In this document: positions 54,787 through 62,991 of the stretch, one piece after another
How positions within the stretch are numbered: position 1 is the stretch's first letter
How the letters are laid out: each line of letters opens with the position of its first letter
Assembly (NCBI GenBank): GCA_021817045.1
Contig: JAKAWG010000012.1
Coordinates: 1 to 64,000 of the forward strand
Source: Acidobacteriota bacterium
GTDB taxonomy: Bacteria > Acidobacteriota > Terriglobia > UBA7540
Direction of reading: 5' to 3'
DNA length: 64,000 nt
Translations under genes and position numbers: made by a program
The notes under the pieces: model-generated
The model's database searches: none
Told to the model about the DNA's origin: nothing
The model's input: only the letters and a program-made list of their open reading frames with translations

Positions 54787-54804
54787 CCCCGCATCATCGC
54801 GGGG
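54787..54804. promoter_or_regulatory. Hairpin in the rpsO-pnp gap
   Basis: CCCCGC (54787-54792) and GCGGGG (54799-54804) form a 6-bp GC stem around six bases. In many bacteria the rpsO-pnp gap holds an RNase III-cleaved stem that allows pnp autoregulation or a partial terminator. This hairpin is a candidate for that role; no U-tract follows on the minus strand. Confidence 0.4.
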
Positions 54805-54904
54805 ACACAAAAAACCCTACACAACTTCGGACCGTCTGCAGCGCCTGCAGGGTCCTCAGATCCAATTGACTTGGTGATCCCGATACTGAGAAGTTGCAAC
54901 CCGG

Positions 54905-55174
54905 CTATTTGCGGATGCCCAGTCTTTCGATGGTCTGCCTATAGTTCTCCGGGTCTCTGCGCCTTAAGTAATCGAGCAGGCGCTTCCGTTTGCCCACCAT
55001 CAAGAGCAGCCCGCGTCGCGAGGCGTGATCCTGGCGATGAGCGCGGAAGTGCTCATTCAAATACGAAATGCGCTCCGTGAGCAGAGCGATTTGAACCTGA
55101 GGCGACCCGCAATCCTTTTCGTGAATTCGATAGCTCGCGATCAGGTCTGTTTTCTTTTCCGCTGTCAGCGGCAT
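54905..55174 (-). CDS. rpsO: 30S ribosomal protein S15
   Basis: S15 binds 16S rRNA and helps assemble the central domain of the small subunit. The 89-residue length is exact for the family. Segments [40 protein letters not shown] and [20 protein letters not shown] are invariant-type. The gene is followed by pnp, matching the common gene order. Confidence 0.98.
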   Translation of the reverse strand: MPLTAEKKTDLIASYRIHEKDCGSPQVQIALLTERISYLNEHFRAHRQDHASRRGLLLMVGKRKRLLDYLRRRDPENYRQTIERLGIRK

Positions 55175-55428
55175 CCGCCTGTCTCCTCACTCCATCAAAC
55201 TCAAAGTTTATTCTTTGGCCGTCAATAGATTAACATGAACCTTTCAATTTAGCAAAATGCAGCAAGTAACGGGGCTGCGTAGCGGCGACGGCTCGTGCCA
55301 AGGCCTCACGTTCGTAATACGTAGAGGACTCCGATATTTGGGGGTCTCGCCGGCCCAAGACGCCTTTCTGTTCGCCCAGCGCGCTCAACTCCTGTTCCGA
55401 TCAGGAGAGTTCAAGTTCTTCCACTCGG

Positions 55429-55770
55429 TCATTGGATCGTTGTCCCACCCAAATAGACGTGGCGCTGCGCGGACTTCAACACCCTCAAGTGATCTTTTTG
55501 GCGCTGCACCTGTTCTTTTTGCCTCAGTTTCAACTCGGCCATCTGGCGGTTAAAACGGTGCTCCGCCGCCAGCCGCTCGGCACGAGGAATATGGTCGCGA
55601 CGCACGGATCGCTTCCAGGCCTTTTCTTGGCGTTTGAGCTGCTTACGTTCCATCTTCTGCTGCAACTTAAGCGCCTTCAGAACAGTCAAGGGCTTCCTCG
55701 GGAATGCGAAAGCCACGGCCGGAGCGGTAAGCAAGACAATCATCGCGAGGTTGCTTTTTCTCATGAGCAT
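55429..55770 (-). CDS. Small basic exported protein
   Basis: The 113-residue protein starts at ATG 55770 with GGGAG upstream. A signal peptide (LAMIVLLTAPAVAFA) is followed by a strongly basic, Lys/Arg/Gln-rich helical mature part (KLQQKMERKQLKRQEKAWKR, EHRFNRQMAELKLRQKEQVQ). It looks like a coiled-coil or nucleic-acid/envelope-binding protein. No named family was recognised. Divergent from larB. Confidence 0.6.
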   Translation of the reverse strand: MLMRKSNLAMIVLLTAPAVAFAFPRKPLTVLKALKLQQKMERKQLKRQEKAWKRSVRRDHIPRAERLAAEHRFNRQMAELKLRQKEQVQRQKDHLRVLKSAQRHVYLGGTTIQ

Positions 55771-55973
55771 TCGTCTCTCCCGCTACTTTAGGTGGCCATC
55801 TCGGACAGCTTATTACTCAATAAGATATTATCAGATATGGTGTCAAGCAGCCAAGTCAAATCACTGTCATAAGCCCGTCGTTCTGCCGGCGAGCCCTGGT
55901 ATACTACCACCCTGCGGAATTGGGAGACTGTTTCGTCCGGCCCAAATAGGCAATTGCATCGCGAGGGAGCATT

Positions 55974-56720
55974 TTGACCGTCGAATTCATCAAGGCGTTA
56001 CTGAAGCAGGTGCGACGCGGAAGCCTCAGCATAGACGAGGCTCTTGAGAAGCTACGCGATCTCCCTTACGAAGACCTCGGTTACGCCAAGATTGACCATC
56101 ATCGCTTGCTACGCAAAGGTTTTCCTGAAGTGATCTTCGGGCGCGGCAAAAGCCCCGAACACGTGGAAGGCGTGGTGCGGCGCATGCTGCCGCGCCGGCA
56201 TGACATCCTGATCACGCGTGGCGATCCAGAGCTGTTCGAGCGCATCCGGGCCCTTGCGCCGGCAGCAGAATTCCATCCTCTTTCCGGCGCTATTTCCATT
56301 CGGCTTGACCGTTCGGTGCGCGGTAAAGGGAAGATTCTGGTCGTTTCCGCCGGAACGAGTGATATTCCGGTGGCCGAGGAAGCGCAGGTCACCGCTGAGA
56401 CGATGGGCAACCGCGTTGAGACGCTTTATGACGTGGGAGTCGCGGGCATTCACCGGCTGCTTGGCGAAAGCCGCGCGTTGCGCGCGGCACGAGTGATCGT
56501 GTGCGTGGCGGGCATGGAGGGTGCGCTGCCCAGCGTGGTGGCAGGGCTCGTTGGCGGCCCGGTGATCGCGGTTCCTACGAGCATAGGCTATGGAGCCAGC
56601 TTTCGTGGGCTCGCCGCGTTGCTTGGCATGCTTAACAGCTGCGCCTCCAATGTGGCTGTCGTCAATATCGACAACGGCTTCGGCGGCGGCTACCTCGCGA
56701 GCATCATCAACCGGCTGTAA
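55974..56720 (+). CDS. larB: LarB, nickel-pincer-nucleotide cofactor carboxylase/hydrolase
   Basis: LarB carboxylates and cleaves nicotinic acid adenine dinucleotide, the first step toward the nickel-pincer nucleotide of lactate racemase and related enzymes. The 248-residue protein has an N-terminal helical part ([20 protein letters not shown]) and a PurE/AIR-carboxylase-like domain ([72 protein letters not shown] and [18 protein letters not shown]). Length is typical. TTG 55974 is the probable start, with GAGGGAG just upstream. LarC and LarE are not in the window. It is followed after 76 bp by selD on the same strand. Confidence 0.9.
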   Translation: MTVEFIKALLKQVRRGSLSIDEALEKLRDLPYEDLGYAKIDHHRLLRKGFPEVIFGRGKSPEHVEGVVRRMLPRRHDILITRGDPELFERIRALAPAAEFHPLSGAISIRLDRSVRGKGKILVVSAGTSDIPVAEEAQVTAETMGNRVETLYDVGVAGIHRLLGESRALRAARVIVCVAGMEGALPSVVAGLVGGPVIAVPTSIGYGASFRGLAALLGMLNSCASNVAVVNIDNGFGGGYLASIINRL

Positions 56721-56796
56721 GTCCCCGGCAGTTCAGTTCTCCCGCTGTTTGGCCTTCTTGTCGTGCTCCGGCACCGCACCGGCTATAATGGGGATC

Positions 56797-57852
56797 ATGA
56801 CGGATGAGCGTACACGGCTGACCGCAATGGTGAAAGCGGCGGGTTGAGCGGCTAAGCTGAGTCCAAGTATTTTGGGCTCTATCTTGCCACGACTGCCCCG
56901 CCAGTCCGATCCGAGCGTCGTGGTCGGCTTTGACACCGCGGACGACGCCGGCGTGTATCGACTGCCGGAAAAGCTTACGCCGGGCATCGCCCTCGTTCAG
57001 ACCGTGGATTTCTTCACGCCGATCGTGGACGATCCCACGACCTTCGGGTATATCGCTGCCGCCAATTCCCTGAGCGACGTCTACGCCATGGGCGGGCGGC
57101 CGCTCACCGCGCTTGCCATCGCCGGCTTCCCTAGTTCTGGTACCGATCTAAGCGTCTTCGAACATATTCTTCGCGGCGGCCTTGAGAAGATGCAGGAGGC
57201 CGGCTGCACGGTGATCGGCGGGCACAGTATCGCGGATGAAGAGATCAAGTTCGGCTACGCCGTCACCGGGCTTATTGATTCTGACCGCGTGCTCACCAAC
57301 GCGGGTGCCCGCGCTGGGGATCGCCTGATTCTCACCAAGCGCCTGGGCACGGGAATCATTGCGACGGCGCTGAAGAAAGGTGCAGCAAGCGACGTCTCGG
57401 TACGCGCCGCCGTCGAATCCATGAGCGCACTGAATCGCTCCGCCAGTGAAGCGGCGCTCAGGCATGAAGTGCATGCCGCCACGGACGTGACCGGCTTCGG
57501 ACTGCTTGGCCACGCGCACGAAATGGCCGCGGCCAGCAAGGTCAGCTTGAGAATTGACTCCGCCCAGGCGGAAGCTCTGCCCGGCGCGCTCGAATATGCG
57601 GCCCTCGGTTTTCTTCCCGGTGGACTGAAACGCAACGCGGAATTCGTTTCGGGCTGCGTCGAGTTTGCAGCGAGCGCTTCTGAAGCGGTCCGTAATCTGC
57701 TCCTCGATCCGCAGACCTCCGGCGGCCTTCTTCTGTCCGTTGAAGCCAAAGACGCACCATCCCTCCTCCGCTCGCTTTCCGAGCGAAATGTCCCGGCACG
57801 CGAAATCGGGTCGGTGACCGAGAAACGCTCCCCGCTTATCTCGGTTTGCTGA
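56797..57852 (+). CDS. selD: Selenophosphate synthetase, selenocysteine-containing form
   Basis: SelD makes selenophosphate from selenide and ATP. The frame starts at ATG 56797 (MTDERTRLTAMVKAAG), meets TGA at 56845-56847, and continues AAKLSPSILGSILPRL to the normal SelD body: FDTADDAGVYRL, TVDFFTPIVDDPTTFGYIAA, SDVYAMGGRPLTALAI, IGGHSIADEEIKFGYAVTG, HAATDVTGFGLLGH and LLLDPQTSGGLLL. The TGA falls at codon 17, the position of the catalytic Cys17 of E. coli SelD, and Lys20 is conserved. Read as selenocysteine, the protein is 351 residues, full length. A hairpin lies 11 bases after the TGA. Read without recoding, an internal start at 56872 would give an enzyme lacking its active-site loop. Confidence 0.93.
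56859..56879 (+). promoter_or_regulatory. SECIS-like hairpin in selD
   Basis: GAGTCCAA (56859-56866) pairs with TTGGGCTC (56872-56879) as eight pairs including one G-U, closing a GTATT loop. The loop begins 20 bases after the TGA, within the range for bacterial SECIS elements. It is the expected binding site for SelB. Bacterial SECIS loops often hold G and U residues, as here. Function is inferred from position and form. Confidence 0.7.
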
Positions 57853-58187
57853 GAGCGTCACAGAACTGGGTCAGGGGGCAAAGCCTACAGGGTCGAAGGG
57901 CACGTTTCCGTCATGTTGTATGAATAATGACGTTGACAGCCCGAGAGTCAGCACGTATGGTATTTAAGCGCCCGAAATAAATGGGGGGTGGGCGGGGGAC
58001 GAGGTAGTGCCCTGATTTCAGGGATAGCGCCGAGTTTTAGCTCGTCAGGTGTCGGCCTGAAGGCCGGTGCCACTCTCAGGTGAAGACACGGCCGGTTACG
58101 AAAGTGGGGTTTGCTTGTTGTTCCCGCCCCATAGTAGTAAGATTAGAAAGCTGAGGAGTATTGCTCCCGGCCAGAGGAGGAGTGCTG
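57853..58187. repeat. Intergenic region with a cluster of small palindromes
   Basis: Successive hairpins occur: CCCTGATTTCAGGG (58010-58023), CGAGTTTTAGCTCG (58031-58044) and CGGCCTGAAGGCCG (58053-58066). AGTGCC just before and GGTGCCACT just after may be degenerate ends. No gene frame is supported. An AGGAGGAG site before 58188 belongs to tatA. Confidence 0.5.
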
Positions 58188-58382
58188 ATGGACGGTTTAT
58201 TTCAGCCGGTGCATCTGCTTTTTATTTTGCTCATTGTGCTGATTATCTTTGGACCAGGCAAGCTGCCTGACCTCGGTCGGGGATTGGGCAAGGGTATCCG
58301 CGAGTTCAAGGATGCGATCCGTGGCGGCTTGGGCTCAACGGAGAATCCCAAGCCCCCTGAGCAGAAGAATCCCTCAGCTTGA
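58188..58382 (+). CDS. tatA: Twin-arginine translocase subunit TatA/E, copy 1
   Basis: The 64-residue protein starts at ATG 58188 behind AGGAGGAG. It has one membrane helix (LLFILLIVLIIFGPGKLPDL with the conserved FGP) and an amphipathic helix (LGRGLGKGIREFKDAIRGG), the standard TatA architecture. TatA polymers form the protein-conducting part of the Tat pathway for folded proteins. A second, nearly identical copy follows after 10 bp. tatB and tatC are not in the window. Confidence 0.93.
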   Translation: MDGLFQPVHLLFILLIVLIIFGPGKLPDLGRGLGKGIREFKDAIRGGLGSTENPKPPEQKNPSA

Positions 58383-58392
58383 GGAGCGCTGT

Positions 58393-58581
58393 ATGGATGG
58401 TTTATTCGAACCAACCCATATCGTTTTTATCTTGCTCATCGTGTTGATTATCTTTGGACCGGGCAAACTGCCTGACCTCGGTCGGGGGTTGGGCAAGGGC
58501 ATCCGTGAGTTCAAAGAAGCGATTCGTGGCGGGATAGGCGCAACGGAGAATCCCAAACCTCCCGAGCAGAAGAATCCATAG
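58393..58581 (+). CDS. tatA: Twin-arginine translocase subunit TatA/E, copy 2
   Basis: The 62-residue protein starts at ATG 58393 with GAGGAG upstream. It repeats copy 1 almost residue for residue (MDGLFEPTHIVFILLIVLII, FGPGKLPDLGRGLGKGIREF, then ENPKPPEQKNP). Differences cluster in the first 12 residues and at a few later sites (KDAIRGGLG versus KEAIRGGIG). It is a tandem duplication, possibly allowing different Tat partners or dosage. Confidence 0.92.
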   Translation: MDGLFEPTHIVFILLIVLIIFGPGKLPDLGRGLGKGIREFKEAIRGGIGATENPKPPEQKNP

Positions 58582-58761
58582 CATTTCTTTGCTTGAGACG
58601 GAAAATTTGAGGTGGCTCCTGAGTCGCGAGATCACCAGGATGTAGCGCGCAGAACTGTGCGGCCGTTGCTTTGTGAGAGCGGGAGGACAAGAAGGCATGT
58701 TTCCTGGGCCCTTGCACGGCTGACTAGCCCGCTTCACTACCACCTTCCAGCATTCACCCAT

Positions 58762-58836
58762 TCCTCGGTAGCTCAATGGTAGAGCATTCGGCTGTTAACC
58801 GAAGGGTTGCAGGTTCGAGTCCTGCCCGAGGAGCCA
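58762..58836 (+). tRNA. tRNA-Asn (GTT)
   Basis: The cloverleaf is complete: acceptor TCCTCGG pairs with CCGAGGA, D arm GCTC...GAGC, anticodon arm TTCGG-CTGTTAA-CCGAA with anticodon GTT, T arm GCAGG-TTCGAGT-CCTGC, discriminator G and an encoded CCA at 58834-58836. It lies between tatA and the DoxX gene. Confidence 0.97.
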
Positions 58837-58867
58837 TTCCTTCGATTTCCTTAAAAGAGGCGGTTTG

Positions 58868-59257
58868 ATGAGCAGCAGAGCCGGGAGTGCCTGGAAGGAG
58901 ATCACGCTTAATCTCCTTCGAATCGTGACGGGATTTCTGTTCATTCCGCATGGTGCGCAAAAACTCTTTGGATTGTTCGCTCGGCACCCTGCGCCGCTAT
59001 TTTCTCTTTTGGGCCTTGCCGGCGTCCTGGAGTTCTTCGGAGGAATTGCCATCCTGACCGGCTTTTTCACGCGCCCCGTGGCTTTTGTGCTTTCGGGCGA
59101 AATGGCGGTAGCCTACTGGACGGTGCACGCGCACTACGGATGGCTGCCCTTTCTCAACCACGGCGAGTTGGCGGTTCTGTTCTGCTTCGTGTTTCTTTTC
59201 CTTTGCGCAAACGGCGGCGGCAGTTTTTCAATCGATGGGTTGAGAGGGCGTGCCTGA
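58868..59257 (+). CDS. DoxX-family membrane protein
   Basis: The 129-residue protein has the DoxX N-terminus LNLLRIVTGFLFIPHGAQKL and about four membrane segments (LFSLLGLAGVLEFFGGIAIL, FVLSGEMAVAYWTVHA, ELAVLFCFVFLFLCANGGG). DoxX-like proteins are membrane components of thiol or quinone redox functions in some species; for most members the substrate is unknown. ATG 58868 was preferred over the adjacent TTG. It is transcribed after the tRNA gene, apparently separately. Confidence 0.88.
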   Translation: MSSRAGSAWKEITLNLLRIVTGFLFIPHGAQKLFGLFARHPAPLFSLLGLAGVLEFFGGIAILTGFFTRPVAFVLSGEMAVAYWTVHAHYGWLPFLNHGELAVLFCFVFLFLCANGGGSFSIDGLRGRA

Positions 59258-59395
59258 CGCAGTTCTCAGTCCGCACTTAGCGAGGCTTTGACAACCGTCC
59301 AACGGTATAGCCGATTTCGTGCCGTTTCACGCTTGTAAGTTCCTTGCCTTCAGAAGGGATGTGCTGTTGAGGCGTTGTAGTGTAGACCTACGCCC

Positions 59396-59916
59396 TTGAT
59401 CGGCGCGGCGCGAACTGAGGCCGTTCGCGCCTATCGCCTGGTAGAAATCCGAGTGCCCACGGGAGAAGAAGCGGTCGAGGCGGAGACGTTCACTTTTACC
59501 CTTCGCAAGGACAGGCTGCGGCAAGGAGGCCGCAGCGAAGGCCATTATCTGCTGCGCTCGAATCTTTCTGGGGAAGATCCGACGCTGCTTTGGCAATATT
59601 ACGTTCGGCTCGCCGAGATCGAATCGGTCTTCCGCGCCCTGAGAAGCGATTTGGCCATCCGGCCCATTTACCACCAGAAGGACTCGCGTATCGAGGCGCA
59701 CATCTTTGTGTCGTTCCTCGCCTACTGCATATACTTCAAGCGGCGCGAGCGCTTGCGGCCCCGGGCGCCCGGCTGCCGATCCTGCCGCGCTACACGCAGC
59801 CGGAAGAGGACCAGCGGATGTTGCTCCACCCGTTGCGCCTGCGTTTACCTGGTCAACCAGTTCCCAGGATAATCCTGGACGGGGCAAAATATGTCGCGGA
59901 GGCGGCAGCCGTGTAG
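59396..59916 (+). pseudogene. IS1634/IS4-type transposase C-terminal remnant, frameshifted
   Basis: The first frame reads EGHYLLRSNLSGEDPTLLWQ, YVRLAEIESVFRALRSDLAI and IEAHIFVSFLAYCIYFKRRE, the C-terminal DDE block of IS1634-like transposases (with the catalytic Glu in AEIESVFRALRSDL). After about 59760 the sense moves to another frame: LPILPRYTQPEEDQRMLLHP and LPGQPVPRIILDGAK up to 59916. A piece between LKP-type and RYTQPE-type segments is missing. The N-terminal half and the element ends were not found. It is an inactive relic. Confidence 0.75.
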
Positions 59917-60101
59917 TGAAGACCTTTCGTGAGCCCGAACGTGAAATCAATCACTTGCCGAGAACTTCGGCTCCAGTTGTCAAAGTGGGGCTAAAATGGC
60001 GGCGCTACAAATCAACGTGATTGCTTGGCCAAGCTACGAGACCACGACAGGCGACAGGAGTCTTGGATCTTCGGTTTATGGCGGCTGGCTGCGGAGCAGC
60101 T

Positions 60102-61028
60102 TTATTGAGCCCATTCGCCGGGCGCGCCGCTGGCCCTGAACTCTTCCTGAAGTTGTTCGAAGTCTACCTGGGCCTTTTGCACAGCTTGTTCGGCGGACTG
60201 TTCTTGCCGTTCCTTCGCGAGCAGGCTTGCGGCAATTTGAGTTCGTTTATTCGGGTCCAGAACTCGTAGCTGCTGGAGCTTGAGGAGGCTTATTTCTTCT
60301 CCCGTCAGCCGCTCCTGTTCGTTTGCGGTGGAAAGGGCCTGTCGCGCCGCCTGAAACCGCGCGTGCCAATAAGCCCGCGTGCCCGGCCTGACGCCTGGAG
60401 GGATCACGCTTTGCGAAGCCGGCACGCCTCCGATGGCCGCGCTTCCAGTCAGCGTGAGCTGCTGCTGGACGTCGCGGAGTTGCGCTTGCAAATTCTCGAC
60501 GGCTTGCTCATCGTCCGCGACCTCCTGTTTCTTTTGATTGATTGCCGTCGTCTTCTTATTGATGTTGGACCGCGTATATTGCTGCATCATGCTTTTGTAA
60601 GGGTTCGGGTAATACTGCATCTGGTTCTGGCTCAGTTGCTGCTGGAGGACGGACAACTCGCGCTGGTCCATGGTCAGACGCTGCCGGGCTACGTCTAACT
60701 TGTGCTGCAGATATGCTCCCTTTTGAACCAACTCCGGGCTTGGCTTTTCGCCAAACGCCCCTTCCGGACTTTCTCCAGGATGAACGTTCGGCCCAATCGG
60801 GTTCAGGCCGACTGAGCTCAGGCTACCTTGAGTGGGTAGGTTACTGTTCGTGTAGAGAGGCGCCGCTCCAGGCGGTAGCTTTGCACTCTCTTCGCGCGTC
60901 TTCCGGGCTACTTCGGCGAGAGAGGGAGGATGAAGAGCCTGCTCGACTGCCTGAGCTTGATCGGCTTGTGCGCCGAACAGCCAGGCCGTCGCCATCGTTG
61001 CGATTCCCAGCACAGCAAGGGCTTTCAT
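60102..61028 (-). CDS. Exported coiled-coil protein
   Basis: The 308-residue protein starts at ATG 61028 behind AGGAAGG and has a signal peptide (LAVLGIATMATAWLFGAQA). A low-complexity Pro/Gly segment (about residues 45-90) precedes long helical stretches rich in Gln (KLDVARQRLTMDQRELSVLQ, AINQKKQEVADDEQAVENLQ, RQEQSAEQAVQKAQVDFEQL) that should form coiled coils. No catalytic domain is seen. It is an envelope structural or adapter-type protein; role unknown. Divergent from the AsmA-like gene. Confidence 0.75.
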   Translation of the reverse strand: MKALAVLGIATMATAWLFGAQADQAQAVEQALHPPSLAEVARKTREESAKLPPGAAPLYTNSNLPTQGSLSSVGLNPIGPNVHPGESPEGAFGEKPSPELVQKGAYLQHKLDVARQRLTMDQRELSVLQQQLSQNQMQYYPNPYKSMMQQYTRSNINKKTTAINQKKQEVADDEQAVENLQAQLRDVQQQLTLTGSAAIGGVPASQSVIPPGVRPGTRAYWHARFQAARQALSTANEQERLTGEEISLLKLQQLRVLDPNKRTQIAASLLAKERQEQSAEQAVQKAQVDFEQLQEEFRASGAPGEWAQ

Positions 61029-61196
61029 GATTTCCTTCCTGTTCAATAACATATCATCAACCCCTAATCTAGGCCCCCACAACGGTGAAATCAAGCCTCG
61101 TACCCTGCCTAGACACGAAACCCGCCAGCCTCGTCGCCAATATTATCGGCAGTTCCGGAAGATTTCAGCAGAGTTTCTTATAATGACTTTAGACCG

Positions 61197-62987
61197 ATGA
61201 GCCCTGAGCCGAACAACCAGATTCCTCCGTCATTGCAAGAGAACGCCATTTCCAAACGCCTCAGAGTTGCTCTGGGCATCCTTTTGCTGCTCTTTGCCAC
61301 ATTCGCCGTCGTGGCGATCGTCGCACCCAGGATTTTCAAGGTTGACCGTTATCGCTCCGAGGTGATCTCGCTGTTGGAGCAGAGAACGGGCAGACGAGTG
61401 GAAATCCAGCGACTGCGTCTGGCTGCCTTCCCTACCCTCAGCATCCAGGTCGATGGCTTCGCCATTGGCAACCCTCCCGATTTTCCGGAGGGTAATTGGC
61501 TATCGGTCAAGCGAATTCGCGCCCGCTTGGACCTCGACGCGCTCTGGCACAGGCAGATCGTCATTCGGGCACTGGACCTCGAAGATCCGGTATTGAGCTT
61601 GCTCTCCGATTCACAGGGAAAGTCGAATTACGAAATGGCGCCGCCTTCTATGCAGCGCGACGCAAATGATTGTGCGACCGAGGTTGGCGTTGCATCAGGA
61701 CACGGCTTCAGCCGTGCCAGAAGGCTCGCCCCTTACCCCATGCCCCTCTCTCCGCTTGCGCTCTCACCTATCGCTTTGCGGTCCCCCCACTCCCGCTCGG
61801 CGGGAGAGGGGACGGGGGTGAGGACGTTGCAGGAGAGGCGCTACGCGGCACGGCTGAAGCCGTGCCCTGATACACTAACTTTGGATACTCTGGATAGTAG
61901 CCAAGATCCGTCAAGTTCGTCTCATCCTAGCCCGGATCACGGGAATCAGCCCCTGTTTCAACTCCGCAAAGTTTCCAGGTTAGGTATCAAGGGTGGGAGC
62001 TTGACCATGATTCCGCACTCGACCGGACATCCATCCCCCGCTGTGATCGCCAGTGGAATCTCCGCCCAAATCCAGCACATTCTGCTCTCAGGCTGGTTGG
62101 CACCGGGAGAGGGCGCGAAAGCGGGAGGAGCGGCGGGCGCTTCTGGTCTGCTCGCGAGCCGAGCCACGGGCAAGCTGGCCATCGCGAACTTGGGTTACGG
62201 AGGAATCGAGTTGACTGACGTGAGATCCGGTGTGGAGGCTTCTCCGGAGCAGGTCATCCTGAATCCGATCCGGTTTCGACTTTGCAAAGGAAAGGGAACA
62301 GCGGCAATTAGCGTTGACCTGGCGAAGACAGGCAATCGCTATAAAACGCAGGCTACGTTTAGCGGCGTGGACGTGGCAAAACTCCTGACGCAATTGCCAG
62401 CCTGGCAAGGAAAAATGACGGGAACCCTGGACGGTAAGCTCACTCTGTCAGGGACTTCATCCTCCGCAACTGATCCGTGGGCCGACAAGCAAGGTGAGGG
62501 CGAGGTGGTGATCCGCAACGGGCGGTTTCCGCGTCTCAAAGTTAGCCCCACTCTGCTCCAGTTGGCTCGCGTGGCGCAGCTCGGGCCTTCATCAGGCAAA
62601 ATTTCCTCCTTCTCGTCCATTGTGGCCCACTGGCGACTTGCGGACGACATCCTCACGACGCCCAGCATCCAACTCTCCGGCGTCGCGCTGAACGCGAACG
62701 TTTCCGGTAGTGCCTTGCTGGCTGGCCCCGGCCGGCTTGACTACCACGGCACGGCGGCCATTCCCGCCCGCATCAACTCGCTCACTAACATTCTGGCTCA
62801 AATTTCCGGCGCCCGATTAAGCGGAGGCAAGCTGACGTTCTCCTTCGCCATCCATGGAACGCTCGCGAAGCCTGTCTTCAGTCTCGTGCCGCACTTCAAT
62901 ATCAGCCACCAGCACGCTACGAGCCCGAATCAGGCGCCCCAGATGCTTCAGAACCTCTTCAACCTTTTCAAACCCCGAAAGCCTTAA
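61197..62987 (+). CDS. AsmA-family protein with in-frame palindromic insertion
   Basis: The 596-residue protein has an N-terminal membrane anchor (LGILLLLFATFAVVAIVAPR) and the AsmA-type start (YRSEVISLLEQRTGRRVEIQ, FPTLSIQVDGFAIGNPPDFP, IRALDLEDPVLSLL). The C-terminal half has the AsmA repeat-beta pattern (ATFSGVDVAKLLTQLPAW, GKMTGTLDGKLTLSGTSSSA, QISGARLSGGKLTFSFAIHG). AsmA proteins are envelope lipid-transport and homeostasis factors. Residues about 166-225 are encoded by a 178-bp inverted-repeat element (61694-61871) that keeps the frame open. The start has no strong ribosome site. Confidence 0.82.
   Translation: MSPEPNNQIPPSLQENAISKRLRVALGILLLLFATFAVVAIVAPRIFKVDRYRSEVISLLEQRTGRRVEIQRLRLAAFPTLSIQVDGFAIGNPPDFPEGNWLSVKRIRARLDLDALWHRQIVIRALDLEDPVLSLLSDSQGKSNYEMAPPSMQRDANDCATEVGVASGHGFSRARRLAPYPMPLSPLALSPIALRSPHSRSAGEGTGVRTLQERRYAARLKPCPDTLTLDTLDSSQDPSSSSHPSPDHGNQPLFQLRKVSRLGIKGGSLTMIPHSTGHPSPAVIASGISAQIQHILLSGWLAPGEGAKAGGAAGASGLLASRATGKLAIANLGYGGIELTDVRSGVEASPEQVILNPIRFRLCKGKGTAAISVDLAKTGNRYKTQATFSGVDVAKLLTQLPAWQGKMTGTLDGKLTLSGTSSSATDPWADKQGEGEVVIRNGRFPRLKVSPTLLQLARVAQLGPSSGKISSFSSIVAHWRLADDILTTPSIQLSGVALNANVSGSALLAGPGRLDYHGTAAIPARINSLTNILAQISGARLSGGKLTFSFAIHGTLAKPVFSLVPHFNISHQHATSPNQAPQMLQNLFNLFKPRKP
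61694..61871. repeat. 178-bp inverted-repeat element inside the AsmA gene
   Basis: The ends are ATCAGGACACGG... (61694-61718) and ...CCGTGCCCTGAT (61847-61871), inverted repeats of 25 bp with one mismatch. Each end holds its own palindrome (CACGGCTTCAGCCGTG). The middle (about 61785-61823) contains the GGGAGAGGGGACGGGGGTG motif also seen in folP at 31818-31858. This looks like a composite of two interspersed repeats inserted into coding DNA. Confidence 0.8.
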
Positions 62988-62991
62988 CATT

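Noticed and set aside
56872-57852. SelD starting at the internal ATG 56872
   Set aside because: This would delete the active-site loop. The upstream frame with TGA read as selenocysteine restores the full family sequence.
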